From the NCBI GenBank assembly GCA_029817715.1, contig JARUPY010000501.1:1-64000 (forward strand): a stretch of 64,000 bases of DNA, in the 5' to 3' direction. A model generated the notes under the pieces. The model searched no databases and was not told the origin of the DNA. It worked only from the letters and a program-made list of their open reading frames with translations. Made by a program: the position numbers and the translations under genes. This document shows, piece after piece, positions 35,801 to 46,921 of this stretch; the stretch's first letter is position 1, and each line of letters starts with the position of its first letter. This DNA is from Melastoma dodecandrum (taxonomy: Eukaryota; Streptophyta; Magnoliopsida; Myrtales; Melastomataceae).

Positions 35801-38800
35801 AAAATTCTTTTGCCATGGGATACATCAAACTTCAGTGAACTTCAAAGCTATACAAAATCTTGATATCAGAGATTGGAGTGTTGCCTAAGTGATCCTCAGG
35901 CAATAAGTAATAAACGTGTGGGTTTTTCATTCCATTTATTTCAGTAATCATCATTGTCCTTCAGTGATTCTAATTAGCAATTATTTTTTATTCAGGTTCC
36001 CCATTTTTCCGACAGGATACTCAATTGCGAGCCCTTCGATTCCTGGACCATATGCTTGTATGTTTCTGCATAATGTAGTAACATAGTTGGAAACAGACAG
36101 CTTGTGGACGCTAGTTGAAAATCTTGATATTGTGAAATACCTGAATCAGCCATATCCATTTTTATGCAGGAAAGAGATAACATGCAGAAATCAGAATTTT
36201 TGAAAGCATTTTCTGATATGTGGAAAGATTTTGATTCTCGGGTTCTGCGGTACAAGGTTTTGTTTTCTTTCATTCAGTCAAATAAAAGTCTGAATCCTTC
36301 ATCCTTATCTATGTTAGTTTTCAATGCAAGGATATGATTCTATCTGAGGGATCTTTCCCATAGAATATGCACTGATGATGATTTTTCTTTTCTTTGTTTA
36401 TTGGACTGTATGTAACATCCCGACAATTTATTTATGCGTACAAATAGCTTTATATTATTCTGCTGATGGTCAATATTTAGATAACTGTTATCTTAATATT
36501 TTCGTCCATATTTACTGATGCATCTCCATTGGCATTCAACACCAAATACTTTTTCAGCTTCATCAATTTGTGGGGATCAACTTGCCCAGTACAAGTGATT
36601 ATCTGTCATTGACCAATATTGCCTAGTTCTTTTTGTCAAGCTATAAGTGACTGGTGCGAATTTTGTATATTAACCTAGGACTAGTTTTAGCATTTCATAA
36701 ATCTTCTTATCACTGGCTTGATCTATGATGGTTGACAAGGCTCCATGACCTTTACTTCTATCTAATATCCTTTACACAGGTGCTACCACCTCTTTGTGCA
36801 GAACTGCGCAATATGGTTATGCAACCAATGATACTTCCAATGGTTCTTACTATTGCAGAGTCTCAGGTACTGGCTCAATTGTATTCTAAAAGGGCTTGGA
36901 GTAAATGTTATAGGTTTCATTTATAAATGATTTTTTCAGAAGTTATAAGTAGATCAAAAAATTTTGCTTCAAGTACCTTAAATTAGTATTTTCCCAGATG
37001 ATCCCTTTAGTGCCGAAGGTTTAAGTACTTGAGGAAAATTAGGCTTGTGTCTTATTCTATCAGTCACTTCGCTAGATCATATAAATCCATTACCAAGAAA
37101 TAGCCAGCTACTGAGGTCTTCTATTGTATAATTGAAGACATCATGGGTTGGGTTTAGGCATTAACTGTGTCCAACTTGTTGTCACATACATGGAGCACGT
37201 TTATCTTCCTTATCCCTTTATCTACCTTCTCTCCATGCTGCCCGAGGTTTTCTGCAATGTTTTCATTAAGAAGTGTGATCTCTTTAGACAGAAACCCCTA
37301 AATTTGAACAATTACTAGTCATGGATCAAATTATTGGGGAAATAGCATGCAATGACAAATATTTACTTGTCCCTGCTAAAATCCTGGCCATACCTTGAAT
37401 GGCAGTTTATAATGTTCCATTTAGTCCAGTGTAACCACTCTCATTTGAATTATTGCCCTTCACTTTCTTGTTAGAAAGTTGAATTATGCTTTGGTTAGAT
37501 TGCTAGAGTGGAAGTAGTTTTTAACCAGAATGCAAGTAATAATGCATGTACAGTGTACCTTTATCCCACCTAAGATAAGAAGCTTAAAATTAAAGATTTA
37601 GGGGAGCTCCTGCAGGGGTTTGTCTCAGTTTCTCTTTTTTTCCAAAAATACATGTATGTCTACCTGGCTTCTGTTTGACCCAACTTTACCATTATGATTA
37701 CATTTTCATTGATTCATGGCAGGACAAAAATGATTTTGAGGTTTACACACTTCCAGCACTAGTACCTGTCTTTAGTTCTGCAGCTGGTGAGACATTACTA
37801 TTGCTCATCAAGCATGCAGACTTAATGCTTAACAAGGTAAAATATAAGTTCTTCACTTGGTAACTGGTTGAGAAAATATGCACTGATTCAAGTTCACTTC
37901 AAAGTGTTGCATAAATTCTACATTAAGAGCATGAGCACGGGGGAATAATCGACATTGCTATTATCTACATGCATCAGTGATTTTGAGACTTACGCTCCAT
38001 TCCTAGAAATGAAGTTGTTAGTGGTGTAATTTATTTTGCTTGCATTCAATTGGATTATCTTGTCAAGCTTTAGAGTTAGTCATGTAGCTGTCTCTTCCTT
38101 TACATGATTTTCCAGTAGATATTCTTGTGCTAATTATTCATGTTAAAAATGGAGATCCTACTTTATTTTTTCTGATTAATGAAGCTGAATCATTTCATAA
38201 TGGCGTTAGTACAGACCAGTGCAGAGCAATTGAAATATCACTTATTGCCTTTGCTGGTTCGAGCTTATGATGATACTGACGCTCGCATCCAAGAGGAAGC
38301 TCTGAAGAAGTCTGCATGTGTTTCTAAACAGCTTGATGCATCGGTAATCATCTATTCATTGATTGCATGCTTCCCTTGGCCACATCACCAAAATTTTGAT
38401 ACAGAAATTTTAATGTCATTTTATGCGTGTTTTGCAATACGTCATATTGAGTTCAACCCTTGGTTTCAATCTCATTGATTTGCTTCCTCAACAAAATGAT
38501 CCATTCCTGGCCTTTGTTACTTTTTTAAATAATGAGGCTACATCTTAAAAACTTCCATACTACTGACCAAATACCTCTTGAAGATAAAATGCATGAAGCT
38601 GTGCTTGTGGGAGGGTTCGCCTTGGAGTGCTCTGTAACAAGAGTTCCTGACCCCTAGATTATACCTATTAAAGAATGTAAATGAAGGATGATGATTGTGA
38701 TTCCCCATTAACATGGTTGTTAGAATCGCGATCCTGCTGATCGTAAAATTTCAATGTTGTTGATCCCTATATTTATGATCATATCCAATTACATACGATC

Positions 38801-41209
38801 CTACCAATTCAAGCTGAAAATCCGATTATGATCCTACCAATCTTGGCAACCTTGTCCCTTATTCTCTGTTTTCAGTTTTCACTTTTTGGGAAAGCTGTGG
38901 AAATTGATGGATTTATAGCTCATCCATTTGGTAGCATTATTGTGATACTTTGTTTTGATTTCTCCGGCATCCTTACCACTAGTAATCTTCTTCTAGTCCT
39001 GTACTAGCCAGCAAGAACATCAACATACAATAAATTTTCTGTTCTTTAGTCCTGACGGGTGGCTATTGCATACTTGACACCTAGCAGTTTTGGCAAAACG
39101 TTGTTTGAAAGTTTTTATATGAGGAATGTATTTTCTTGCATTGGTATGGAAAACTGCAAGAATGTTGTTTTTACTGTTCGAATATGATGGTAATATTCCC
39201 ACTTGGTAATTTTGTAGTTAGTGAAGCAGGCAATCTTGCCACGAATCCATGGCTTGGCTCTAAAAACCACCGTTGCTGCGGTATGCATTCATTTTTCTAT
39301 TTCTGGAATTTACATTTTAATGAAGTAATAGAGTGATTTTAGGTTGGAAACTTTGGAGAACTTGTATCCTTGCACATGTGGCACCGGGAATGTAAGAATG
39401 ACTTATGTTATTAGCTGAGTTTATCATCATCATCTGTTGGAGTTGGCCTGCCTTGACCATTACATTCAACCCTGTTGCTCTCAGAATGCTTTTTGACATT
39501 TTACTTATTTATCTTTGTTCGTGAGAACAATAAATCTTATCATGTCCTTATATTTGCTTTCCCCCCTAACAAATAGCTGTGGATGAAGATTGCAGACGTC
39601 TTTTAAGGGTGAAAGACATTTTCATATCTTGATGTTTTTTGCTTCAGTTTTATGTGTAGTTTGACTTTGATAATTTTGTTTTTGTGGAATGCAATTTATT
39701 TCCTTGTACAGTCTCAGATTGCACAACTATTCTCAAGGTCTTTCCGTTAATCTATCCGATCTCATTGACTGTTTTCCAGGTGGCTGACATTTAACTCTGT
39801 TTCATTTTTACAGGTGAGAGTTAATGCGCTGCTATGCTTAGCAGATTTAATCCCTTCTCTTGACAAGCAGGGTGCTCTGGACATTTTGCAAACAATCCAA
39901 TGATGCACTGCTGTGGATCGTTCTGCTCCCACACTTATGTGCACCCTTGGAGTGGCCAATTCAATTCTCAAGCAGGTAAGTTGACTCAAGAGTGTCTGTT
40001 TTGTACCCCAACTATGTAACCATAAATTCACCAGTTAATGTGCCACTTGCATCTGAGTTTGTTTATTTTATGCAGTATGGAATAGAATTTGCAGCTGAGC
40101 ATGTTCTTCCTCTGCTCGCTCCCCTGCTAACAGCCCAGCAGTTGAATGTCCAACAATTTGCGAAGTACATGCTTTTTGTAAAGGATATATTACGGTATGA
40201 CTGAAATTCTTTTTTTTTAATCCTCTTTCATTTGATAAACTGTCATCAGTTTTAGCTTTATTCCTATTCCTGCTTGTCGTGTTGCAGAAAGATAGAAGAA
40301 AAAAAAGGAGTTTCTGTGACTGAGCCTAGTGCTGAGATACGGACATCTTCCCTTTCTAATGGGGTTCATTCTCAGTCAATCAGATCGGCAAGTGGACTTG
40401 TCGCACCAGCTCAAAAAGGTACTCCAGCATGGGATGAAGATTGGGGTTCGACAAACAAAGCACCCGTCCCTGTAAATTCTTCCAATGCAGCTGTGCCTGG
40501 GAATTCTATCACTCAACCCAGCCAGTTACTTCCTCCACAAATGCAGACATCAGAACCGGCTATTGTATCTGCTAAACAGATGGTTACAGCAGTTTCTCCT
40601 GCTGCTGACATAGAATGGCCTCCAAAGGCATCATCAGGAGGGAAGTCCACCGAGAACACTGATGTGAAGCCTTGGAATGTGGGTGTGTCGTCCACTTTGG
40701 ATGTTGATGATAGTGATCCCTTTGCTAATTGGCCTCCACGGCCTGGTGGATCTGGTGGAGCTTCAGGATCATCCAGAAGTGGGTCTATTTCTGTACCCAT
40801 GAATGGGTATGTCAGCATGAGTTCCTCAAATTCTCAAAATTTCTCTTCAAGCAGTAATGGCAGTTGGGCCTTCAGTGGTAGTTCGTTGGAGTCCTCGAGA
40901 AATAATCAAGAAAATCTGGCCCTGAATAGCAGTTTTCCTTGTGGTAGTGTCAGTTCTACTGTTTCTATTGGCTATTCAAAACATAATCAGGGAAATGTGA
41001 CTGCGAGCACTCTTGTTGACAATCAAACAGCCGATTTGGGATCTATTTTCGGTTCCAGCAAGAGAGAACAGAGTGCGCTGAGGCTTGCACCTCCCCCTTC
41101 AACTGCTGTTGGCCGAGGAAGAGGGAGAGGGGTGAACCTGTCATCAGCCTCTCGATCCAAACCTGGAAGAAAACAATCTGAGCAACCGCCACTTCTGGAT
41201 TTGCTGTAG
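32867..41209 (+). CDS. SCYL2: SCY1-like pseudokinase SCYL2, interrupted by an in-frame TGA
   Basis: SCYL2 proteins are catalytically weak or inactive kinase-fold proteins with HEAT repeats; they bind clathrin and act in trans-Golgi/endosome traffic, and in Arabidopsis SCYL2A/B affect growth and root hairs. Fourteen exons: 32867-33355, 33464-33568, 33746-33856, 34158-34340, 35035-35161, 35996-36057, 36170-36256, 36780-36866, 37723-37836, 38215-38343, 39218-39280, 39814-39975, 40076-40194, 40288-41209. All are in phase and span 920 codons including the stop. The kinase-like domain covers about residues 30-360; the catalytic HRD is HRS and the DFG region reads GGFGFA, as expected for this pseudokinase. 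The C-terminus has AWDEDW, a DPFANWPP segment and a terminal clathrin-box-like LLDLL. Codon 549 is TGA (39901-39903), cutting the product to 548 residues unless it is a sequencing error. Confidence 0.9.
39901..39903 (+). other. Premature TGA codon in SCYL2 exon 12
   Basis: The exon reads LQTIQ, then TGA, then [12 protein letters not shown]. The Arabidopsis homologue as I recall it has Arg at this point within an otherwise nearly identical string. A single C-to-T change from CGA gives TGA. Phase is kept on both sides and the exons downstream are intact. Confidence 0.85.
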
Positions 41210-42483
41210 GGGCATTTCACTGTCAGAGACCGAGATAAATTACACTGAACTGGGCAAGGAAACAGATATTGGTCAGAGTCGGGTGCCTCACCATTGGGAG
41301 ATTTTGTGTGCTGGACGATGGAACCAGCTGTGCCTTTTAGCATGTGTACAAAGAATAACACCACCCCCCAAAAACAGCAAGGCTTCTGCTTGTTGGGTTG
41401 TAGTCGGCAAAAAGTGTGCTGCATCCTTAATATGTGTTTATAAGCCAGCTTTGAGGGACCTTCAATTCTTTTGATACGGATCTGACAAGAATGTGTATAT
41501 CAGTTTCTAAAGCTACTGGTGACGGATGTCATTGGTGGAATATAGTAATTCTTTTTTGGGACCATTTGTCCGGGGAATAGACTTCGTGGTAAAACTACTG
41601 GGCAAGGGGTCTGCTCCGTTACGCTATTAATGACCTTTTGTTTGAGGAAACGTGAAGTAAAACTATCTGTATCAGTATTATTGTTGTTGTTGTTGTCATT
41701 GTTTAAAGAGTTGGGTTTGGTTCTTCATAAGAAGGTTGATGCGATGGAACTTTTGGGATAGGGTTGCTGCTAGCTTTGCAAATCTATTTTCCACGAGCTG
41801 GTTAGGACCTTGTATAGTAGAAATAAGTTTGTTTAGAAAATATTTAGTGAACTATCTTTGAAGCTAGGTTGCGAGGATATTTTGCAAAATAAATTCTAAA
41901 GTTTTAAAAATTCTTTAACTAATATCTCTAAATTATTGTTTAAAATATTTGAAAAAAATTAGTGCTTTAAGTACCAATTTAAAAATATTAATAAAAAAAT
42001 TTTAAAATTAAAATCTCTGTTTGACGAAATAGCAACTCATAAACAAAACTCCCTTTACTAAACCTCACCGGAGAGAGGAAAAGGGGCAGAGACAAGGTAA
42101 AAGTCCAACCCCTCCTCCAACGAGGCCTCTTATTACCTTTCCTTGCTTTGGAATTGTCGGCTGACTTTTCTTACCAATAATTCGTTGTCCTTTCCCTTTC
42201 TGTCTTTATTCACTTCTCTTTTCCAAGGTTTTCACAAATATGGGAAAAGTGCCGAGGGATGACAACACAGCACAGCAGCACCAACAGCAGACTCCAAAAG
42301 AATCAGCAGCACCCAATTCTTTCTTCCTTTCTCTTCTTTGGGATTTTGGATCTCTGAGCTACTGGGTTTCCGCGTTTGTTCCATTGTCGGAGACGACGGT
42401 ATTTTTCTAAAGGAAGGAATTCGGTGTCTTTTGAGCCTAAGAAACGAATTCCGGAGAAGACTGGCCAACTTGTTGAACATTGA
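41210..42483. other. SCYL2 3' flank and spacer
   Basis: The first few hundred bases are likely the SCYL2 3' untranslated region. An AT-rich stretch follows at 41860-42060. About 42230-42480 looks like a plant 5' leader (CT-rich, then TTGGGATTTTGGATCTCTGA), possibly belonging to the source of the eIF2D fragment. No coding region is supported. Confidence 0.4.
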
Positions 42484-42738
42484 ACTGATGAAAATGGAAC
42501 ACAGAAGACCCTTGAAGTGCTAGAGGTCTACAAAGCAGGAGCGCATGTCAATGCCGTTTTGGCTGCTGTCGGTGTTGATATGGGAAAACTGTTTAGTGCT
42601 TCAGAGATCTCTGGTATTGTCTATAGGTTTGTTGAACAAGAAAATCGGGTGAAGCCAGTGGACAATTCCTATGTTATTTTGGATGCGACCAATTCAAACT
42701 ATGATCGAGCGGAGGCAAGGAAACAAGAAAGTGACTAG
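42484..42738 (+). pseudogene. eIF2D (ligatin/SUI1-family) gene fragment
   Basis: The open frame of about 84 codons resembles the central part of eIF2D, where the SWIB/MDM2 domain begins. Matching strings are EVYKAGAHVNAVLAAVGVD, GKLFSASEISGIVYRFVE and ENRVKPVDNSYVILDAT. Full plant eIF2D also has N-terminal PUA-like regions and a C-terminal SUI1 domain; neither is found nearby. The frame is closed upstream by a stop just before 42484 and ends at a TAG soon after the homology stops. It is therefore most likely a truncated duplicate rather than a working gene. The match rests on recalled family sequence. Confidence 0.55.
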
Positions 42739-43199
42739 ACTTTCAGGGTTGGAATTCTTGCAAATGTGTAATGGTTTACCTTTTGACCATCGGCCAAATG
42801 AAAGGGAGTTTTAATCCACCCCATGCCGTGTTTCAAGTAACCGAGCAAAAGAGATCTTATGGATGCTTGCATAGGGTCCATGAATCCCCTTCTTCCATAT
42901 GGGAATAATGTGTAGGATTAAGCAGAGCAGCAATTATTCTAATAGACCTCCCAGCCAGAAGTTAATAAGGACATCAAGAAACCGGGATGGCATTCTAACA
43001 CAAATACCGGTCAGTTTTTTGTCGGTTCCATTGGCTGGCCTAATCCTTTTCAAATGAACCTCCTGCTGTTTCTCTCTATGTATGCTTGAGTGCAACCATG
43101 TATTTTTTACCACAGTTGCAGTTTATCACCTGTGATATTCCCTGCTTTGGGGAGGAAAGTTAGGGAAGAGATAAGCACAGTCGCATTGATTTGGCATGA
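42739..43199. other. Spacer, no gene seen
   Basis: It lies between the eIF2D fragment and the 3' end of the minus-strand coiled-coil gene. I recognise no coding sequence; part is probably the 3' untranslated region of the minus-strand gene. Confidence 0.4.
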
Positions 43200-45546
43200 T
43201 TAGCAGGAAACTCTGCAGTTCAGTTTTAAGTTCACCTCCAGTTTCTCTTTTTGATTCTCCAATGTCTGCAGGCAGTCAGCTTCTGCTGATATATCAGCCA
43301 GGAGCGAGTCATGTTCCTTTTCCAGGGGTGCAACATCCATTTCTTTCAGTTGCTGCTGCAAGGCATGCTTCACTCAGAAATTTGGCACAAGAACATTCTT
43401 ATTAACTGAGGACAAATAGTAGGGTTGAGAGATAGAACAGTGCTCGCTCCCCTTCTTTCCAGTTCCAGATCATCAGAGAAGGCTACGATAACTGGTTTTG
43501 GCATTTATCAGTATCTCAATCAAAGCGCAACTCACCTGCAAATCATCTGCACGGCCTTTCATTTGCTCGAGGTGCTGACTTATCTGGTAACAAGGTAGCA
43601 TCACAATCAGACGAAAGCAGTGATTAGGATAACAATCAATTACAGTTATGCTTAGCATGCTAAAATTTGTTAGGATGACTATTGACTTTGAGCATCTATG
43701 AGAGTATCATAAGCATATAAAAATAGGATGGGAGTTTTGCGGTTGTTGGACCCAGAAGGTGTATACCTCAGTGGTCTCAACAGCGATGGAAGCTTTTCTT
43801 CGCTTCACCTCGTCTAGCTTCTCCATTGCACCGGTTAGTTCCGATGCCAGAATTTTTATCCTTCTGTCCACCTTTTGGGGAGAGGTGCGTGAAATGGAAA
43901 CCATGTTTTCATCATGAACAGCCTTTGGAAAGTACTATGTCGATCCAAACAGTATGCCAGAAATTTGGAGGAATGGGCCTCTGGAATGCTGTAACCAATG
44001 GTGGGAGAAAAGGAGCTTCGGAATCCTGAAAACTACTTAAAACTGAACATTTTTTCTGAGAATTAGAAGTGAGGTGCAGGTTCAGGTAGCTAACCTTCCC
44101 CATGATTGAAAAATCCTAGAACAGTACTTCCTATTTTAAGACGATCAACATGTGGACACATTGAATCTTATTCACCCCTAGAGGAAGAATAGGAAGACAA
44201 GCTGTAAAGCAACAGAACCTAAACTACAGTGTCCTGGCCGACTTTGAAATAGGAGTTGGAAAAAGGCATTGCCGGTGTTATTTAATCTCCTCAAATGATG
44301 ATGGGCTCAAATGAACATGACATGAAACTTTTTTCCTGCCTAAAAAAGCAGTCATTTTGGAACCATTGTGCAATGAATAATGAGGGCTTATTAGAACCTT
44401 CTCCAGCAGATAACTAACCTTGTTCGGCTCTTTACTTTCAGAGAAAACTTTGGGGGGTTTTACCAGAGAATGTTCTTCCTGTAGCTTCTGGAATTCTAAG
44501 CAGGCATCCTCAGCAACCTTGGTATAATAATCTCTGAAAATGCAAGCATTGTGGCAGTAGGTTGATTGTGAAGTGCTGACACAGCTTGAAAGAAAGTTCC
44601 AAGTTAAGTAACCTCTTTTCAGTTAGTTTGGCAGATGAGCTGGTTTTCTCTTGTTGAATGAGCTCCAACCCCTGGTAGGGATGTCTAATTGGTCATGTAA
44701 AAAAAAAAAAAAAATTCTAGAATGTTCTGGTTATGCCAACGAAAATTTTGGATCATCATTTTTTTTAATCTTAACTTCTGCTTCGTTGATGATATGAATG
44801 CCGAAACATACAGGGCAACTTACCTTTCTGACCATACAAGAATCGAATTCCAGGGAAGCAGCCTTCTTCTGTTTGTCCAGTAACCGTGCACAAATATCAT
44901 CTTTCTCCTTTGAAATCTGCTCTGTCTCTCCCTTAACTTGTAGCAAGTCATATTTCGCTGATTATGAACACATGAAAAGAAAAAGTTAAAACTGTTGGAA
45001 TAAGTAGCAAAAGCAGCAACAAAGGAACCGAATAAGTGACATGGCAGCAGATTTAGTCGGAATCCCTGCTGGAACTAATCATTTGGTGGTTTTAACTGTT
45101 GTGGTATGAATTCAATTTGAGAGTTCGGCCATCAAGAAACTTCGATTGATAGTTCCAATTGCTCCTTCCAAAGGTCAGATTGATCGAACTACTCCGGGGC
45201 TTTCACTTGTGAAGGTATACAACAGATTAATCAACAAAAAAAGGAAAACGTTGCCATCAAGAAGAGAATGTCACCCTCGGAGGTTACCGAGAGAGAGGTC
45301 AGCATGGAGAGTGTGGACGGTGGTGAGAAGCATTTGCTCCTCGACTGACACTTTGGCAGCCTGATCTTCCACGTCTTTGGCAGCAGCGGAAAATGGCAAT
45401 GCAGGTGCTTGTTAATTCCGTATCACCGAGGAACGAGGAAATCCATACCGTAAAGAGAAGGGAGATATGGAAGAAAAACAATAGATAGTGAAGGAACCGT
45501 GGATTTGAGAGCGCAAACTCTTCATGTGCTGCAAGTACTCCTCCAT
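43200..45546 (-). CDS. Coiled-coil protein of unknown function (plant-conserved)
   Basis: Nine exons can be joined in phase on the minus strand: 45546-45498, 45374-45288, 44957-44824, 44671-44613, 44533-44419, 44025-43996, 43934-43767, 43583-43536 and 43367-43200, giving 285 residues. The N-terminus MEEYLQHMKSLRSQIH, followed by DVEDQAAKVSVEEQ, and the C-terminal segment LKEMDVAPLEKEHDSLLADI resemble a plant protein family of about 290-330 residues that I recall without a name or function. Most of the chain is Glu/Lys/Gln-rich helix likely to form coiled coils. There is no signal peptide or membrane segment. The sixth exon (10 codons) and the 61-bp intron after it are the least certain parts. 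The acceptor of the last exon could also lie a few codons further in. Confidence 0.72.
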
Positions 45547-45756
45547 CCCTCCGATGCGTGTTCGTCGTGAGAGGAGCCGCCGATTTGGATCATCAGCTAC
45601 AAAACGCCGATCCTGTGGCGAGACCAGCTCCGGAGAGAAGGGAAGGAAAAAAGAAATTGGCCCACCGATTGATCGGCTAAAATTACGAATACGAATGCTT
45701 CCGTACTGTTTGTTAATAAAAAAAAAAACTAATCAAATACAGTCAGACATGTAAAA
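45547..45756. other. Promoter-side spacer of the coiled-coil gene
   Basis: This short region upstream of the minus-strand start contains an A-run at 45718-45728. I recognise no specific element. Confidence 0.3.
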
Positions 45757-46107
45757 GTGAAACTACGATTATTTTTAAAAAAATTTGCAATTTGTAGTAA
45801 TGTCGCTTTATAAAAATGACACTCTCCAAAAAATAGACCAATTGAGTCATGACATCGTCCCAATTTTGAAACGCGCCACTTACTATATGTAACAATTTCG
45901 CGTTTAGGATTTATGATTTATAGGTCAATCACAATTTATCGTAAAGTCGCGATCGTGATTGTAATTTTGGTGAATTTCGAGAGTGTCGCTGTTTCGAACC
46001 GCGACTTTTTTGTATTTTCAATATCACGGTTCGAAACATTAATACGTGCGTAATATTTTGAATATTTTTTAAATTAGAACTGTTTTTTTTTTAAATTAAC
46101 CGTACAA
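45757..46107. mobile_element. Third foldback-family element
   Basis: The left arm AACTACGATTATTTTTAAAA followed by AAATTTGCAATTTGTAG parallels AATACGGTTAGTTTTAAAAA followed by AAATTTGCGAAATACGG of the QUA2 intron element. The right arm TTTTTAAATTAACCGTAC parallels its right arm. Internal palindrome-like strings include TGTTTCGAACCGCGACTTTT near 45990 and ATCACGGTTCGAAACA near 46022. No clear target duplication was found, and the arms are more diverged than in the QUA2 copy. Confidence 0.55.
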
Positions 46108-46921
46108 TTCTCCAAGTTGGAGACATTGAGTCTGCATGAGAAAGATGGGAGACTTCAGGATGTATGAGTCGGTGATAATGGTAAACATGAAGTTTCTTCC
46201 GGAACGGTTCTTTCTAAGCAAGATGCTTGAGGGGACTAGTCTGTCTCATCCATCATTTGTACAAGAGGGCAGAATTTCTCAAGATTTTTAAGGAACGACT
46301 CGTCGTCGTATTTGGTTTGTGCGCACAGACCCACTTTTTGATTGTAGTTAGGGAGAGATAGAATTTAGTTCTTCACGAAATTGAAGATAGGGAATAAAGA
46401 AATAGTTTGTCTATTGCCTCTATGTTTTCGAGACATTAGGTATTTTGGGTCGACTCTGGAAAGAAAGAAGGAATCCAACCCTCGAAAAAAGTACTCTTGA
46501 AATTGAAATCAATCAAACTATAATAATAAAAATGTGCACGATATCCGTATGTAGGCACGTTCCGTGTAAAAGCCAAGAATTTGTCGGGACCATTCCGGCG
46601 AGTCCTCACAATGGACCCTACACTAAATAACATGGTGTTTTATATTTTATCTTCCCCCACATGGTAACAATCCAACTAAATATTTTGATCTCAGTATAAT
46701 GTTTCTCGATAAAGTCAGTATACAAAATAATTTGTAAAATAGTTCGAATAATCTCATAATTCGTTAACTAATATGAATTATTCGGAGTTTAGTTTTTTTA
46801 AAAAACTTGAAGTTAAAGTACTGAAAGGGAAAGGAGAAGGGAAGGGGTTGAATGAATGGACGAGAAAGAAGATAGAGAAACTCGATTCCAAACCCCCCTC
46901 TCAAACCTTGAAGGGCCACCA
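46108..46921. other. Spacer before the DUF2062 gene
   Basis: No supported gene. The last 120 bases probably hold the promoter-proximal leader of the next gene; an in-frame ATG at 46856 could extend that protein by 22 residues. Confidence 0.4.

Noticed and set aside
39901..39903. Reading the SCYL2 TGA as selenocysteine or as a natural end of the protein
   Set aside because: Land plants lack selenoprotein synthesis, and homology continues in frame for another 371 codons across three exons.
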